DNA of 43,014 bases from Methanosarcinales archaeon (GTDB lineage: Archaea; Halobacteriota; Methanosarcinia; Methanosarcinales; EX4572-44), in assembly GCA_004212095.1 (NCBI GenBank), contig RXIJ01000033.1, positions 1 through 43,014 of the forward strand, in the 5' to 3' direction. The notes under the pieces were generated by a model that did no database searches, had not been told where the DNA came from, and worked only from the letters and a program-made list of their open reading frames with translations. Both the position numbers and the translations under genes were made by a program. This document shows, in pieces, positions 23,451 to 32,112 of this stretch (position 1 is the first letter of the stretch; the number at the start of each line of letters is the position of its first letter).

Positions 23451-24350
23451 ATGAAATTAAATGAGTTTTTAACAAGTAAAAATGTTGACAGTGGACTTGC
23501 AGAGCTTGTTGAGTTACTTGCTGAGCAGTCACAGACTATCAAAAGAGGTTTTCTTGGGCACACAGAAGATGTTGCAGGCACCATCAATATTTATGGTGAG
23601 GAGCAGCTTGTACTGGATAAATGGGCAGATGAAGTAATAGTAAGCTCACTGCAAAAATCAAAACTTGCACACTGGATAACTTCTGAAGAACAGCCGGAAG
23701 TAATTGAAATTGAAGATGCGAAACATAATTTTGGAATAACCCTTGATCCACTTGATGGATCATCGTTGATACCAGTAAATCTTACAGTAGGAACAATCAT
23801 AGGCATCTATCCCGGGGAAGTGCTTCACCCAGGTAAAAACATGATCTCTGCTATGTATTTCCTTTATGGGCCCCTAACCACACTTACTATATCGATCGCT
23901 GGAGGAGTGCATGATTTTGTGCTTGACCGTAACAATGAATACATCCTGCAAAAGGAGAATCTCACCATTCCGGATGGTAAAATATATGCATCCGGAGCAC
24001 TCAGAAAAGATTGGCTCCCCTCCCACACCACCTATGTCAACCAGCTCGAAGAAGAAGGATATAAACTGCGATACAGCGGCTCGTTCGTAGCAGACGTACA
24101 CCAGATACTTCACAAAGGTGGAATATTTTCTTATCCAGCGTATAAAGGCAAAGAGTCAGGCAAACTACGTTTACTGGTTGAAGCAAACCCACTTGGGAAA
24201 ATCGTCACAGATGCTGGCGGCGCTATTAGCAATGGAAAAGAAAACATTCTTGATGTTATGCCAACGGCGATATCAAATAGAACACCTATATATATCGGAG
24301 GCAAAAAAGAGATTGAACAAATTGAAGACATTGTTAAAAAAGCTGCTTGA
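23451..24350 (+). CDS. fbp: Fructose-1,6-bisphosphatase, class I type
   Basis: Hydrolyses fructose 1,6-bisphosphate in gluconeogenesis. Seen: GHTEDVAGTINIYGEEQLVL, DKWADEVIVSSLQ, TSEEQPEVIEIE, and ITLDPLDGSSLIPVNLTVGT with the metal/phosphate DPLDGSS at 99-105; LRYSGSFVADVHQILHKGGI; GKLRLLVEANPLG. 299 residues, slightly short but complete. ATG 23451 is supported by GAGGAG six bases upstream; the open frame back to 23418 adds 11 non-family residues. The transposase remnant ends 36 bp upstream, so the insertion may have displaced the original promoter. Confidence 0.9.
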   Translation: MKLNEFLTSKNVDSGLAELVELLAEQSQTIKRGFLGHTEDVAGTINIYGEEQLVLDKWADEVIVSSLQKSKLAHWITSEEQPEVIEIEDAKHNFGITLDPLDGSSLIPVNLTVGTIIGIYPGEVLHPGKNMISAMYFLYGPLTTLTISIAGGVHDFVLDRNNEYILQKENLTIPDGKIYASGALRKDWLPSHTTYVNQLEEEGYKLRYSGSFVADVHQILHKGGIFSYPAYKGKESGKLRLLVEANPLGKIVTDAGGAISNGKENILDVMPTAISNRTPIYIGGKKEIEQIEDIVKKAA

Positions 24351-24382
24351 CTGCACAGGTCGATTTTTAAGTACTTGATTAC

Positions 24383-24545
24383 TTCGTAATCAAGAGTTAT
24401 TTTCTGTACAGCGAAGTTGTGCAGTGCTTTCGTAATCAAGAGTTATTTTCTGTACAGCGAAGTTGTGCAGTGCTTTCGTAATCAAGAGTTATTTTCTGTA
24501 CAGCGAAGTTGTGCAGTGCTTTCGTAATCAAGAGTTATTTTCTGC
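24383..24545. repeat. 46-bp tandem array of the hairpin repeat
   Basis: Units start at 24383, 24429, 24475 and 24521, exactly 46 bp apart; the last is cut short. Each holds TTCGTAATCAAGAGTTATTT and the stem CTGTACA / TGTGCAG around a GCGAAGT loop. The first three are identical, so expansion is recent. The array sits 33 bp after the fbp stop and fills most of the fbp-atwA gap. Confidence 0.95.
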
Positions 24546-24644
24546 ACTCGATTGCTAGTGCACTCGAGAGATATCATCTATGCAAAAGCTGTGCTTTGCA
24601 GGTGTGCAGGTATGCAAGGAATGTTTTATTAAGAAGGTTTTATT

Positions 24645-26387
24645 ATGGAAATTATTAAGGTCAAAGACTTAACAAAAAAATACAAAATAAAAAACACCGG
24701 TGATGTTGTTGTTGGACTAAACAATGTATCCTTTACAATGAACGAAGGAGAGACACTTGGAGTAATTGGAAAAAGTGGCGCAGGAAAGTCAACACTGCTC
24801 CATATACTAAGAGGTATTGAAGAGTTTGACGAAGGAGAAGCTACTATTGATGGGGTAAGGCTAACACCAGATTCTCCCAGCAGCGATTTTTCAAAGGTGC
24901 ATAAAAAAACTGCCATGCATTCCCAGCGATCTTTTGCATTATGGGGGCAGTCGATTTTACACAATGTGATGCGAAAAATCTGTGCAGCGCAAAAGGGATC
25001 TGAAGAGCTTCCGGAGCAGGACAGTACAGATTATGAATCCATCAAAGATGAGGCAATGGAAATCATAGAACTCGTTGGATTAAAAAATAAATATAAATAT
25101 TATTACAATATTTTAAGTGGTGGCGAAAAACAGCAGGTACTGCTTGCCCGTCAACTCGCATTTAAACCAAGAGTGCTTCTTCTTGACGAACCAGCCACTA
25201 TGGCAGATCCAATTACACGAAAAAACATTATCGATACCATAAAAAAAATACACGAAAAACTTGGACTCAGTACTGTATTGGTGTCTCATATGCCAGAAGT
25301 ACACGAATACCTTTCAGACCGGCTAATAATGCTTGAAAATGGATGTATTGTGAACGAAGGCTCAACATCCAAAGTGCTTGAAGAATTCACCAGGCAAATC
25401 ACAGAACCAGTACCACTTGAACCAATAACCTCCAAAACTGAAAAGATTATGCGGCTTAAAAACGTATATAAAAAATATCGTTTAGTCACAAGCAGTGAAC
25501 TGGTACAAACCATCGAAATGAAAAGCATCAACTTTTCCATACCAAAAGGCATAATAATGGCAATGATCGGACCTTCGGCAAAGGGAAAAACAGTGCTCAT
25601 TCGACTGCTTGGTGGGATTGAAAAACCAGACGATGGTGAAGTACTTGTTAATGTTGGTGGCGAATGGATTGATATTTCCAAGTACGGACGAAAGTCTATC
25701 ATCGCACGCCAGAAGGTAGAGGTCATGCACCAGGAATTTGGATTAATGTACAATGAAACAATATCAGAACAATTTGCCTATCGTCTGGGCTTAAAAAGCA
25801 TCGAAACAATCGATAGAGCTATGGCACAGGCAGAAGAGCTTGGTATCACAGACCTGAAACTTGATGTATTGTACAGACTTGCTGACCTTCCGGAAGACGA
25901 GGCAAAAGCAGCACTTAAAAAAATGGGGCTCGAAGCCGACATATTCTCTGAGCTGTTTCCAAGCTTTCCCGAAACAGAAGCAAGAAACGTAGCAAAACCA
26001 GTGCTTGAAGCATTGAATCTTTCGGAAGATATACTTGATCGTCACACTCATGAATTAAGCTGCGGTGAAGAGGTTAGAGTAGCAATTGCACTGCACATGG
26101 TGAGCAAACCGGAAATATTGCTTCTTGATGAACCTTTCGGAGATTTGGATCCATTATCTCTCAGGGATGTGCTGAATGCCATTAAAAAACTCAATAAAGA
26201 ACTCAAAACAACAATCATTGTAGTCAGTCATCAACTCGATGCAGTAAAAGAGATAGCACATGAAGCTGTGTTCATTGAAGCAGGCATCACCAGATGGGGT
26301 GAACCGGAAGAAGTCTGTGAAGTATTTTTGGAGCGAATGAGAGAGATAGAGGCTAATCCAGAGGAAAAAGAGATAGTAACTAATTAA
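24645..26387 (+). CDS. atwA: Methyl-CoM reductase activation protein A2 (double ABC ATPase)
   Basis: Soluble protein with two ABC ATPase domains and no membrane part, the AtwA (component A2) pattern; A2 helps reductively activate methyl-coenzyme M reductase. First domain: GKSGAGKST (42-50), LSGGEKQQVLLARQL, VLLLDEPATMADP. Second: GPSAKGKTVL, LSCGEEVRVAIALHM (signature with Cys in place of Gly), EILLLDEPFGDLDPLS. Between them is the insertion of the second domain with long helices (AQAEELGITDLKLDVLYRLA) typical of A2. 580 residues fits. It implies that this organism has an Mcr or alkyl-CoM reductase. Ends 2 bp before mtnA. Confidence 0.85.
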   Translation: MEIIKVKDLTKKYKIKNTGDVVVGLNNVSFTMNEGETLGVIGKSGAGKSTLLHILRGIEEFDEGEATIDGVRLTPDSPSSDFSKVHKKTAMHSQRSFALWGQSILHNVMRKICAAQKGSEELPEQDSTDYESIKDEAMEIIELVGLKNKYKYYYNILSGGEKQQVLLARQLAFKPRVLLLDEPATMADPITRKNIIDTIKKIHEKLGLSTVLVSHMPEVHEYLSDRLIMLENGCIVNEGSTSKVLEEFTRQITEPVPLEPITSKTEKIMRLKNVYKKYRLVTSSELVQTIEMKSINFSIPKGIIMAMIGPSAKGKTVLIRLLGGIEKPDDGEVLVNVGGEWIDISKYGRKSIIARQKVEVMHQEFGLMYNETISEQFAYRLGLKSIETIDRAMAQAEELGITDLKLDVLYRLADLPEDEAKAALKKMGLEADIFSELFPSFPETEARNVAKPVLEALNLSEDILDRHTHELSCGEEVRVAIALHMVSKPEILLLDEPFGDLDPLSLRDVLNAIKKLNKELKTTIIVVSHQLDAVKEIAHEAVFIEAGITRWGEPEEVCEVFLERMREIEANPEEKEIVTN

Positions 26388-26389
26388 GT

Positions 26390-27418
26390 ATGGTGCTGCG
26401 CACAATCGACTGGGACAGCGAAAAGAATACCATTCGCCTGTTGGATCAGACACTTCTACCAACAGAATACAAAACGATTGAGTGCAGCACGGTCAACTCC
26501 CTCTGTGAGGCAATTAAAACACTACGAGTCAGGGGCGCTCCCGCGATTGGGGCAGCAGGAGCGTACGGCATAGCACTTGCAGCACATAAAAGCAAAGCTT
26601 CTACAGCACTGGAATTATTAGATGAATTGGAATCCAAAGCAGCACAGATAAAGAGCACACGTCCAACAGCGTCAAACCTCTCTTTTTCAGTAGAACGAGT
26701 GATAAACACAATTAAATCGATTGCTGCTACAAAAGTAGATATAATCGATGTCGCCACCGAAGAAGCACAGCTAATTGCAGACGAAGACATTATCATCAAC
26801 AAAAAACTGAGTAAACATGGTGCAAAATTACTTGAAGATGGTGATACAGTGATGACACATTGCAATGCCGGACGATTTGCCTGTGTTGGTTGGGGAACTG
26901 CTCTTGGAGTGGTACGATCGGCAGTAGAAGATGGAAAAGAAATAAGAGTCGTTGCCTGCGAAACAAGACCTTTACACCAGGGAAGCCGTATCACCACGTA
27001 TGAACTGATGGAAGACAAAATACCAGTAACTCTGATCACTGACAGTACGGCAGGATACGTGATGCGTCGCGGGCTTGTTGACAAAGTAATCGTTGGAGCA
27101 GATAGAATTACAGAGGATGCTGTATTCAACAAAATTGGAACCTACACTCACAGCGTGCTTGCAAAGGAACATGACATCCCGTTCTGTGTTGCAGCACCAG
27201 CGTCCACTGTAGACTGCAAACACAGCGAGGACGAGATAACAATCGAAGAGCGAGACCCTGATGAGCTTCGATACTTCAAAGGAAGCCAGGTTGCTCCATA
27301 CAATGTGCCAGTATACAATCCCGCCTTTGATGCCACACCAATGGAAAACATAACTGCCGTAATCACAGAAAAAGGGGTATTCCAGCCGCCATTTCTAATA
27401 GAAGAGCTGATAATATAA
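26390..27418 (+). CDS. mtnA: S-methyl-5-thioribose-1-phosphate isomerase
   Basis: Isomerises methylthioribose-1-phosphate in methionine salvage. Seen: LRTIDWD start, LRVRGAPAIGAAGAYGIALA, MTHCNAGRFACVGWGTALGV with catalytic Cys158, ACETRPLHQGSRITTYEL, IVGADRI with catalytic Asp238, and IEERDPDE. 342 residues fits MtnA better than the shorter ribose-1,5-bisphosphate isomerase or eIF2B relatives. It starts 2 bp after the atwA stop and must be cotranscribed with it. Why salvage is tied to Mcr activation is unclear; both touch sulfur/methyl chemistry. Confidence 0.9.
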   Translation: MVLRTIDWDSEKNTIRLLDQTLLPTEYKTIECSTVNSLCEAIKTLRVRGAPAIGAAGAYGIALAAHKSKASTALELLDELESKAAQIKSTRPTASNLSFSVERVINTIKSIAATKVDIIDVATEEAQLIADEDIIINKKLSKHGAKLLEDGDTVMTHCNAGRFACVGWGTALGVVRSAVEDGKEIRVVACETRPLHQGSRITTYELMEDKIPVTLITDSTAGYVMRRGLVDKVIVGADRITEDAVFNKIGTYTHSVLAKEHDIPFCVAAPASTVDCKHSEDEITIEERDPDELRYFKGSQVAPYNVPVYNPAFDATPMENITAVITEKGVFQPPFLIEELII

Positions 27419-27484
27419 TTCTTGCAAGGGTGGTTCGATTTCTTGCTTGACGTATAAGAGGGTATAAACGCAACCACGTTCTCT

Positions 27485-27600
27485 TGCACTTGATTGCTTG
27501 CGAGAGTCAAGAGTTATTTCTGCACAACGAAGTTGCTTGTTTCCGTCGCGCAAGGATGCACCGTTTTTGCTGCACAATCAAGAGTTATTTCTGAATAGCG
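27485..27600. repeat. Dispersed hairpin repeat copies 5 and 6
   Basis: TCAAGAGTTATTTCTGCACA continuing into ACGAAGTTGC, then a second AATCAAGAGTTATTTCTG about 55 bp later. Diverged cores, same spacer. They follow the mtnA stop and run into the 3' end of the opposite-strand membrane protein gene at 27514-27780, whose last codons they encode. Confidence 0.7.
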
Positions 27601-27780
27601 GTCTGTTATAAGAATTATTGCTGTACCGCAGAACAGTAACGCAATAGTATACAGAGCACTAATCATACTAAGCTCATTAGGACCAAATACCAGCACAATA
27701 CCAAATGCCACAATCGTGGTAATGATATATAAAATAATAAAGTTCTTCAAATCCCCTGATTCATATTTGGTTTCTTTCAT
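27514..27780 (-). CDS. Small membrane protein with repeat-derived tail
   Basis: An 88-residue protein with two TM segments (about 13-31 FIILYIITTIVAFGIVLVF and 39-57 MISALYTIALLFCGTAIIL). N-terminus MKETKYESGDLK is polar. The last about 25 residues (ITLDCAAKTVHPCATETSNF and on) come from the hairpin repeat on this strand, so the original C-terminus was probably replaced by the insertion. It lies 9 bp after the LolD-like ATPase stop, on the same strand, so it is the last gene of that operon. Function unknown. Confidence 0.6.
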   Translation of the reverse strand: MKETKYESGDLKNFIILYIITTIVAFGIVLVFGPNELSMISALYTIALLFCGTAIILITDRYSEITLDCAAKTVHPCATETSNFVVQK

Positions 27781-27789
27781 TTTATTTCC

Positions 27790-28461
27790 TCAGTAATTTT
27801 TTTCTATCAATCCATCCTTCAGATAGATAACTCTGTCAACGTATTCTTTGTGCCACTCTTCGTGTGTGACCATTACGATCGTCTGGTTTAATTCCTCGTT
27901 TAACTCCTTAAATAGCTCCAGAATTTGTCGTGAGGATTTTGTATCCAGGTTTGCGCAGGGTTCATCTGCAAAGAGTATTTTTGGCTTATTGATAAGTGCT
28001 CTTGCGATTGCAACTCGCTGTTGCTCTCCTCCGGAAAGCTCCTGTGGAAGGTGATGCAGTCTGTCACCAAGACCAACGGTTTTTAAGAGGTCACTACTTG
28101 ATTTTAAGTATAATTCTTTTTTTTCTCCTCGCATCATGGCTGGAAGGCAAACATTCTCTGTAGCGGTAAGTTCGGGTAGTATTGCGTATTCCTGGAAGAC
28201 ATAACCCAGTCGTGTCAGTCTGTATACGGTTTTTTCGTGGTCTGAAAGGCTTAAAACGTCGACCCCATCAATCATAATCTTACCTTCTGTTGGAGTGTCA
28301 AGCAGACCAAGCTGATGGAGTAGTGTGCTTTTTCCTGAACCACTTGGCCCCATCATAGCAACGAACTCGCCCTCGTCAATCTTGCATGTTACTCCTTTGA
28401 GTGCGTGAACCTCAACTTTGCCCATGACATAAATTCTCTTTAGGTCTTGAACTCGTATCAT
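27790..28461 (-). CDS. LolD/MacB-type ABC transporter ATP-binding protein
   Basis: A 223-residue ATPase of the type that drives FtsX-like (type VII ABC) permeases. Seen: MIRVQDLKRIYVMGKVEVHA, Walker A GPSGSGKST, Q-loop YVFQEYAILPELTATENVCL, signature LSGGEQQRVAIARALINKPK, Walker B ILFADEPCANLD, H-loop MVTHE. Starts 1 bp after the permease stop; energises the MacB-like permease. Such systems move envelope lipoproteins, peptides or lipids, or transmit mechanical signals. Confidence 0.93.
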   Translation of the reverse strand: MIRVQDLKRIYVMGKVEVHALKGVTCKIDEGEFVAMMGPSGSGKSTLLHQLGLLDTPTEGKIMIDGVDVLSLSDHEKTVYRLTRLGYVFQEYAILPELTATENVCLPAMMRGEKKELYLKSSSDLLKTVGLGDRLHHLPQELSGGEQQRVAIARALINKPKILFADEPCANLDTKSSRQILELFKELNEELNQTIVMVTHEEWHKEYVDRVIYLKDGLIEKNY

Positions 28462-28462
28462 T

Positions 28463-29662
28463 CTAACCCCAGATTGATTTTAATATGTTCTCATTTGCAG
28501 TCTTCCATGAAGGGACAAACCCAGCAATTAGCGAAACAGCGATTAGGCCAGTTATGCTCTGGATTATAAGTTGTTGTTCTACCAGTGGTTTGACATTACC
28601 CATAGGAAAATCTATGGGATTTGCTATCATGTAAGATATTAAAAAGTACAGCAGAAGTGATCCTATTGTAATTCCTGAGAAGCAGTAGAATAATGACTGT
28701 ATTACATAAGAACGGATTATAATGCTTTTTTCTATTCCAACAGCTTTTAAGATGCCTATCTGTTTTCTTTTGTTGACCGTGTTAATGTAGATGATGATGA
28801 ATATCACGATAACTGCCATTATCAGACTGATAACAGTTGAGATAACAGTGATAAGCGAAAAACTGCTGATTATATCTCCTGTAATTCCACCAGCCTTATC
28901 TTCCCATGTTTTTATGTCCTCACTTATTCCAAGTTCCATAAATTTCTTCTTAAACACTTCTTCAGTCCCTCTCTGGTTAAGTTTAACAAGAATTTCTGAG
29001 GCTTTGTTCTCCATTCCAAGAACCGACTCCATCTCTTTTTCTGTGATGAATGCAGAGCCGTCAGCCACAAAAGATTTTGTTTTAAAAATTCCTTTAACTC
29101 GATACTCTCTTATAATTCCGTTTCTGAAGGTTACCGTGATTTTATCGCCAACTCTCACGCCGCCAAGGTCTCGCTCTTCAGCTTCTTTCCCCTCTTTGCC
29201 AGCCAGATCGATGCCCAGTAAAATTTCATCGGTATCAGCTTCACTCAGATAGTCTCCCTCTATTATCCCTGTGTGGGTTTTTGTAACCGTTACTTCATCA
29301 ATGGGGTTTATTGAATAAATCGCCCCACTCACAAATTTATCTTCGCAAGCGAACGTTGCGCCAGAAATATAGTGTGCCGATGCTCCGGCAACGCCAGGCA
29401 AACTGTTCACTTTCTTCCGGATGCTGTCAACATTATTTATGTAGAGATTATCCTTCTTTGGCTCAATAAAAATATTAGAATACGTGTAGTCTATCAGCAT
29501 CACATTCATACCTTCCCCAATGCCTGAAACGATTGAAGGGAGGAATACAAGATTTACAAATATCATAGACATTATCGCAACTGTTAAAATGGTTGTACCT
29601 ATGTTGCCCCTTCTCAGAGATTTATACGCTAAGAAAAAGGAAATTTTAAAGTTATTGAGCAT
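28463..29662 (-). CDS. MacB/FtsX-like ABC permease
   Basis: A 399-residue permease with the four-TM MacB layout: TM1 near residues 20-45, a large extracytoplasmic domain (about 50-270: GVAGASAHYISGATFACEDK, DLGGVRVGDKITVTF and so on), and three C-terminal TMs (about 280-300, 325-350, 370-390). NKRKQIGILKAVGIEKSIII is the conserved FtsX cytoplasmic motif after TM2. Works with the LolD-like ATPase next door. The upstream secreted protein gene is 8 bp away. Confidence 0.92.
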   Translation of the reverse strand: MLNNFKISFFLAYKSLRRGNIGTTILTVAIMSMIFVNLVFLPSIVSGIGEGMNVMLIDYTYSNIFIEPKKDNLYINNVDSIRKKVNSLPGVAGASAHYISGATFACEDKFVSGAIYSINPIDEVTVTKTHTGIIEGDYLSEADTDEILLGIDLAGKEGKEAEERDLGGVRVGDKITVTFRNGIIREYRVKGIFKTKSFVADGSAFITEKEMESVLGMENKASEILVKLNQRGTEEVFKKKFMELGISEDIKTWEDKAGGITGDIISSFSLITVISTVISLIMAVIVIFIIIYINTVNKRKQIGILKAVGIEKSIIIRSYVIQSLFYCFSGITIGSLLLYFLISYMIANPIDFPMGNVKPLVEQQLIIQSITGLIAVSLIAGFVPSWKTANENILKSIWG

Positions 29663-29670
29663 GGTTATTC

Positions 29671-30936
29671 CTATGTCTTTCGCTTTTCACCTGCAATCTT
29701 AAAATAGTAGAAACCAACAATAACCAGAACAAGGAGGATAATCATAACAGCGCCAACTGCTGCACTCACCTTTTTATCACCTTTAACAACAAGGTTCAGT
29801 TCTTCTATAATAGTGTGTTCTCCAAAATCATCTTCATAGTCTATTGAAAGAGTGTAATTGAACTCGCCGCCTCTGTCTGGTATTATGGTGAATACCGCAG
29901 GGCTGTCATCATCGGCTTCTATTTCTCCAAGAAAAGCTTCTTTCACTCCTGAAAATGGCAGATCTTTTATGGATGCTTTAATAGACTTTGCATCTCCCTT
30001 CCCCACGTTTTCAAGCCTGATCATTAGTGTCATCTCTTCATTAACTTTCCCAAGCAAAGGGTCGGTTTTGATGCTTGCAATGCTCAGTTTGGCTTTGCCC
30101 TGCACATCAAAACCAATGACTTCAGTTAGAGTTATATTTAATTTATTAGCTTCATCAACTCCTGTAAATTTGATTGGAATGCTATATGATGTTATCTTGG
30201 CATCTTTGCTGATCTTTAAATGGAACAATACTGTTTCTGATTCTCCAGCATTCAGTTTTTGAATGAATTTACTACTGTCATCCAGTGCAATTATTTCTGG
30301 AAGATTGTCCAGCACCAAACTTACCCTTATATTCTTAACGTTGCCTGTTCCTACACTCTTAAGATCTGTTTTAAGGATAATTTCATCTCCCGGAGTTATA
30401 ATCTGTGGAGAAATAGAAGAGTTTAGCAGCGCAAGATCTGGCTTTCCTTCAACATTGATTTTAATATTTTCCCTTGTACCAACGTTTCCCCCATCTGTTT
30501 TTGGTATCTTAAAAATTAACTCATATTCTCCAGACCTTGCAAGTGGGTCAACAGTGAAATAATAGTACGCATCGTAACTACTATATGGAGAGATCTTTGG
30601 TATTATCATCTCTGTACTTGTATGATGTTTAGCCTCCCAATGTGCCGCGTATTCGGTACTGATATATTTGAAATGAAATGGAAAAATTTCTTCTAAGTTC
30701 AGAACAACATCCTTGGCAGGATCGTTTCCATAATTTTGAATGCTAATTTTTACGAGTATATCTTCTCCGGGTCTTGCTGGCTGAGGACTGATTTCTGTTG
30801 CCAATATCCCAATGTTAACACTCGACGGTGTTTCATAAACACCCGCAGAAATTAATGGGCACAGTACAACCACGATTAACAGAACTGTTGCCAATCCGAA
30901 CATTATATCCATTTTCTTGATTTGTATCATTCTCAT
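29671..30936 (-). CDS. Secreted CARDB-like (COG1361 type) protein anchored by C-terminal TM
   Basis: A 421-residue protein with signal peptide (FGLATVLLIVVVLCPLISAG), three or four Ig-like beta domains of the CARDB / alpha-galactosidase NEW3 type (PARPGEDILVKISIQNYGND; SPQIITPGDEIILKTDLKSV; NEEMTLMIRLENVGKGDAKS), and a C-terminal TM (AVGAVMIILLVLVIVGFYYF) with a basic tail. It faces the outside and is anchored, a common partner of MacB-like permeases in methanogens and probably part of the complex or its substrate receptor. First gene of the operon; divergent from the TrmB gene with a 125-bp control region between. Confidence 0.85.
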   Translation of the reverse strand: MRMIQIKKMDIMFGLATVLLIVVVLCPLISAGVYETPSSVNIGILATEISPQPARPGEDILVKISIQNYGNDPAKDVVLNLEEIFPFHFKYISTEYAAHWEAKHHTSTEMIIPKISPYSSYDAYYYFTVDPLARSGEYELIFKIPKTDGGNVGTRENIKINVEGKPDLALLNSSISPQIITPGDEIILKTDLKSVGTGNVKNIRVSLVLDNLPEIIALDDSSKFIQKLNAGESETVLFHLKISKDAKITSYSIPIKFTGVDEANKLNITLTEVIGFDVQGKAKLSIASIKTDPLLGKVNEEMTLMIRLENVGKGDAKSIKASIKDLPFSGVKEAFLGEIEADDDSPAVFTIIPDRGGEFNYTLSIDYEDDFGEHTIIEELNLVVKGDKKVSAAVGAVMIILLVLVIVGFYYFKIAGEKRKT

Positions 30937-30972
30937 TGCCTCGATATCTTTTCAAAAGTTTTATCTCACATA

Positions 30973-31045
30973 GTTGTTAAAACAACCATTGAGTTGTATC
31001 GTAATATGTGTAGAAGGTATAAACAGTTTACACTCTTAATACAAC
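30973..31045. promoter_or_regulatory. Operator-like repeats and TATA between MacB operon and trmB
   Basis: GTTGTT-AA-AACAAC (30973-30986) is a palindrome with two-base spacer. GTTGTAT (30993-30999) and ATACAAC (31039-31045) are a wider inverted pair enclosing the TATA-like GTATAAAC (31017-31024). The TATA is 38-45 bp before the trmB ATG at 31062, with GGAG (31052-31055) as ribosome binding site. Repeats in the shared region suit binding by TrmB itself. Confidence 0.55.
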
Positions 31046-31061
31046 GTGCAAGGAGTTGTAA

Positions 31062-31910
31062 ATGGATAAAAGAAGGCTGCTTCGAGAACTTGGGTTGACA
31101 AAGTACGAAACTGACGCATATTTAAACATCTTAGAGCGAGGAATGGTAGAAGCAAGCACAATAAACAAAGAAGCAAAAATCCCATTTGGAAAAATCTATG
31201 AAACATTGAACATGTTAGCCAGCAAAGGATTAATTGATGTCCAAAATACACGACCAAAGAAATATAAGGCAAAAAAACCAGAATTAGCATTCGACAATCT
31301 TTTTAAAGATAAAAAAGAAGATATGGAAAATGATTTACAAAAAACAAGAGAGACAATAACACAGATCCGAGAAGAAATAACCAAAATACATACAAAGCAA
31401 CCAAAAGAAAAAATATTCTGGACAACTGCTGTCGGCGATGAAGTGGGAGAACTGATTCGATCTAACTTTGAAGAAGCTGAAAAAGAAATTTGTATTCTTA
31501 TCTACTACAAACACCAGCAAACCCCTAAACATCAATTTGAAGGAGAAAAATTGTCTATAATGAATGAGGTCATTAAAGCCATAATGCGCGGCGTCAAAGT
31601 AAAAGCACTGCTCTCTAGGGATTTCAAACTTCAGCACATGAACGTTCTTAAAAAATTCAACACGATAGAAAAAACATTGAAAACTATTGAAATAAGGATT
31701 GTAGATGATCCTCCGCCAGCCCATTTCATGATCATCGACTCCGAAAAAGTTGTTCTACGAGTAGACGATCCTACAGACTTAAATAAAATATTAGCCATAA
31801 TAAAAATATGGGACGTAAAATTAGCAAAAAAACTAAAAGACAAATTTGACGAAATATGGAATGAATCAGAACCGTTTGAACTAACACAACATACTAACTC
31901 GACTGAGTGA
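31062..31910 (+). CDS. TrmB-family transcriptional regulator
   Basis: A 282-residue regulator. N-terminal winged helix (LLRELGLTKYETDAYLNILE, ASTINKEAKIPFGKIYETLN, MLASKGLIDVQNTRPKKYKA), a coiled-coil linker (about 85-120, KKEDMENDLQKTRETITQIR), and a C-terminal phospholipase-D-like effector domain with AHFMIIDSEKVVLRV. TrmB proteins respond to sugars or other small molecules. Divergent position and repeats in between suggest that it controls the MacB-like operon. Confidence 0.9.
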   Translation: MDKRRLLRELGLTKYETDAYLNILERGMVEASTINKEAKIPFGKIYETLNMLASKGLIDVQNTRPKKYKAKKPELAFDNLFKDKKEDMENDLQKTRETITQIREEITKIHTKQPKEKIFWTTAVGDEVGELIRSNFEEAEKEICILIYYKHQQTPKHQFEGEKLSIMNEVIKAIMRGVKVKALLSRDFKLQHMNVLKKFNTIEKTLKTIEIRIVDDPPPAHFMIIDSEKVVLRVDDPTDLNKILAIIKIWDVKLAKKLKDKFDEIWNESEPFELTQHTNSTE

Positions 31911-32112
31911 AATTCATGTATGTTCGGTTAAGAGATTAATCATTCCAAACTATTAATATATTTATATATCAAATCGATTATCATATTTTGTGATGTTGAT
32001 ATGGATATAAATAATGAAAAGAAGGTCGATCCTACGGTAGAGACGATCGTTGAGATATTTTCGGAATAGTTTCTGAGAAACACTGCACGATAGACGGGGG
32101 TTGTTAAAAGGG

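Noticed and set aside
24383-24545. CRISPR array
   Set aside because: Units are directly adjacent identical 46-bp blocks without unique spacers, and no cas genes are nearby; it is a simple tandem repeat.
26446-27132. 228-aa minus-strand frame
   Set aside because: Antisense to mtnA, serine-rich shadow translation, no motif.
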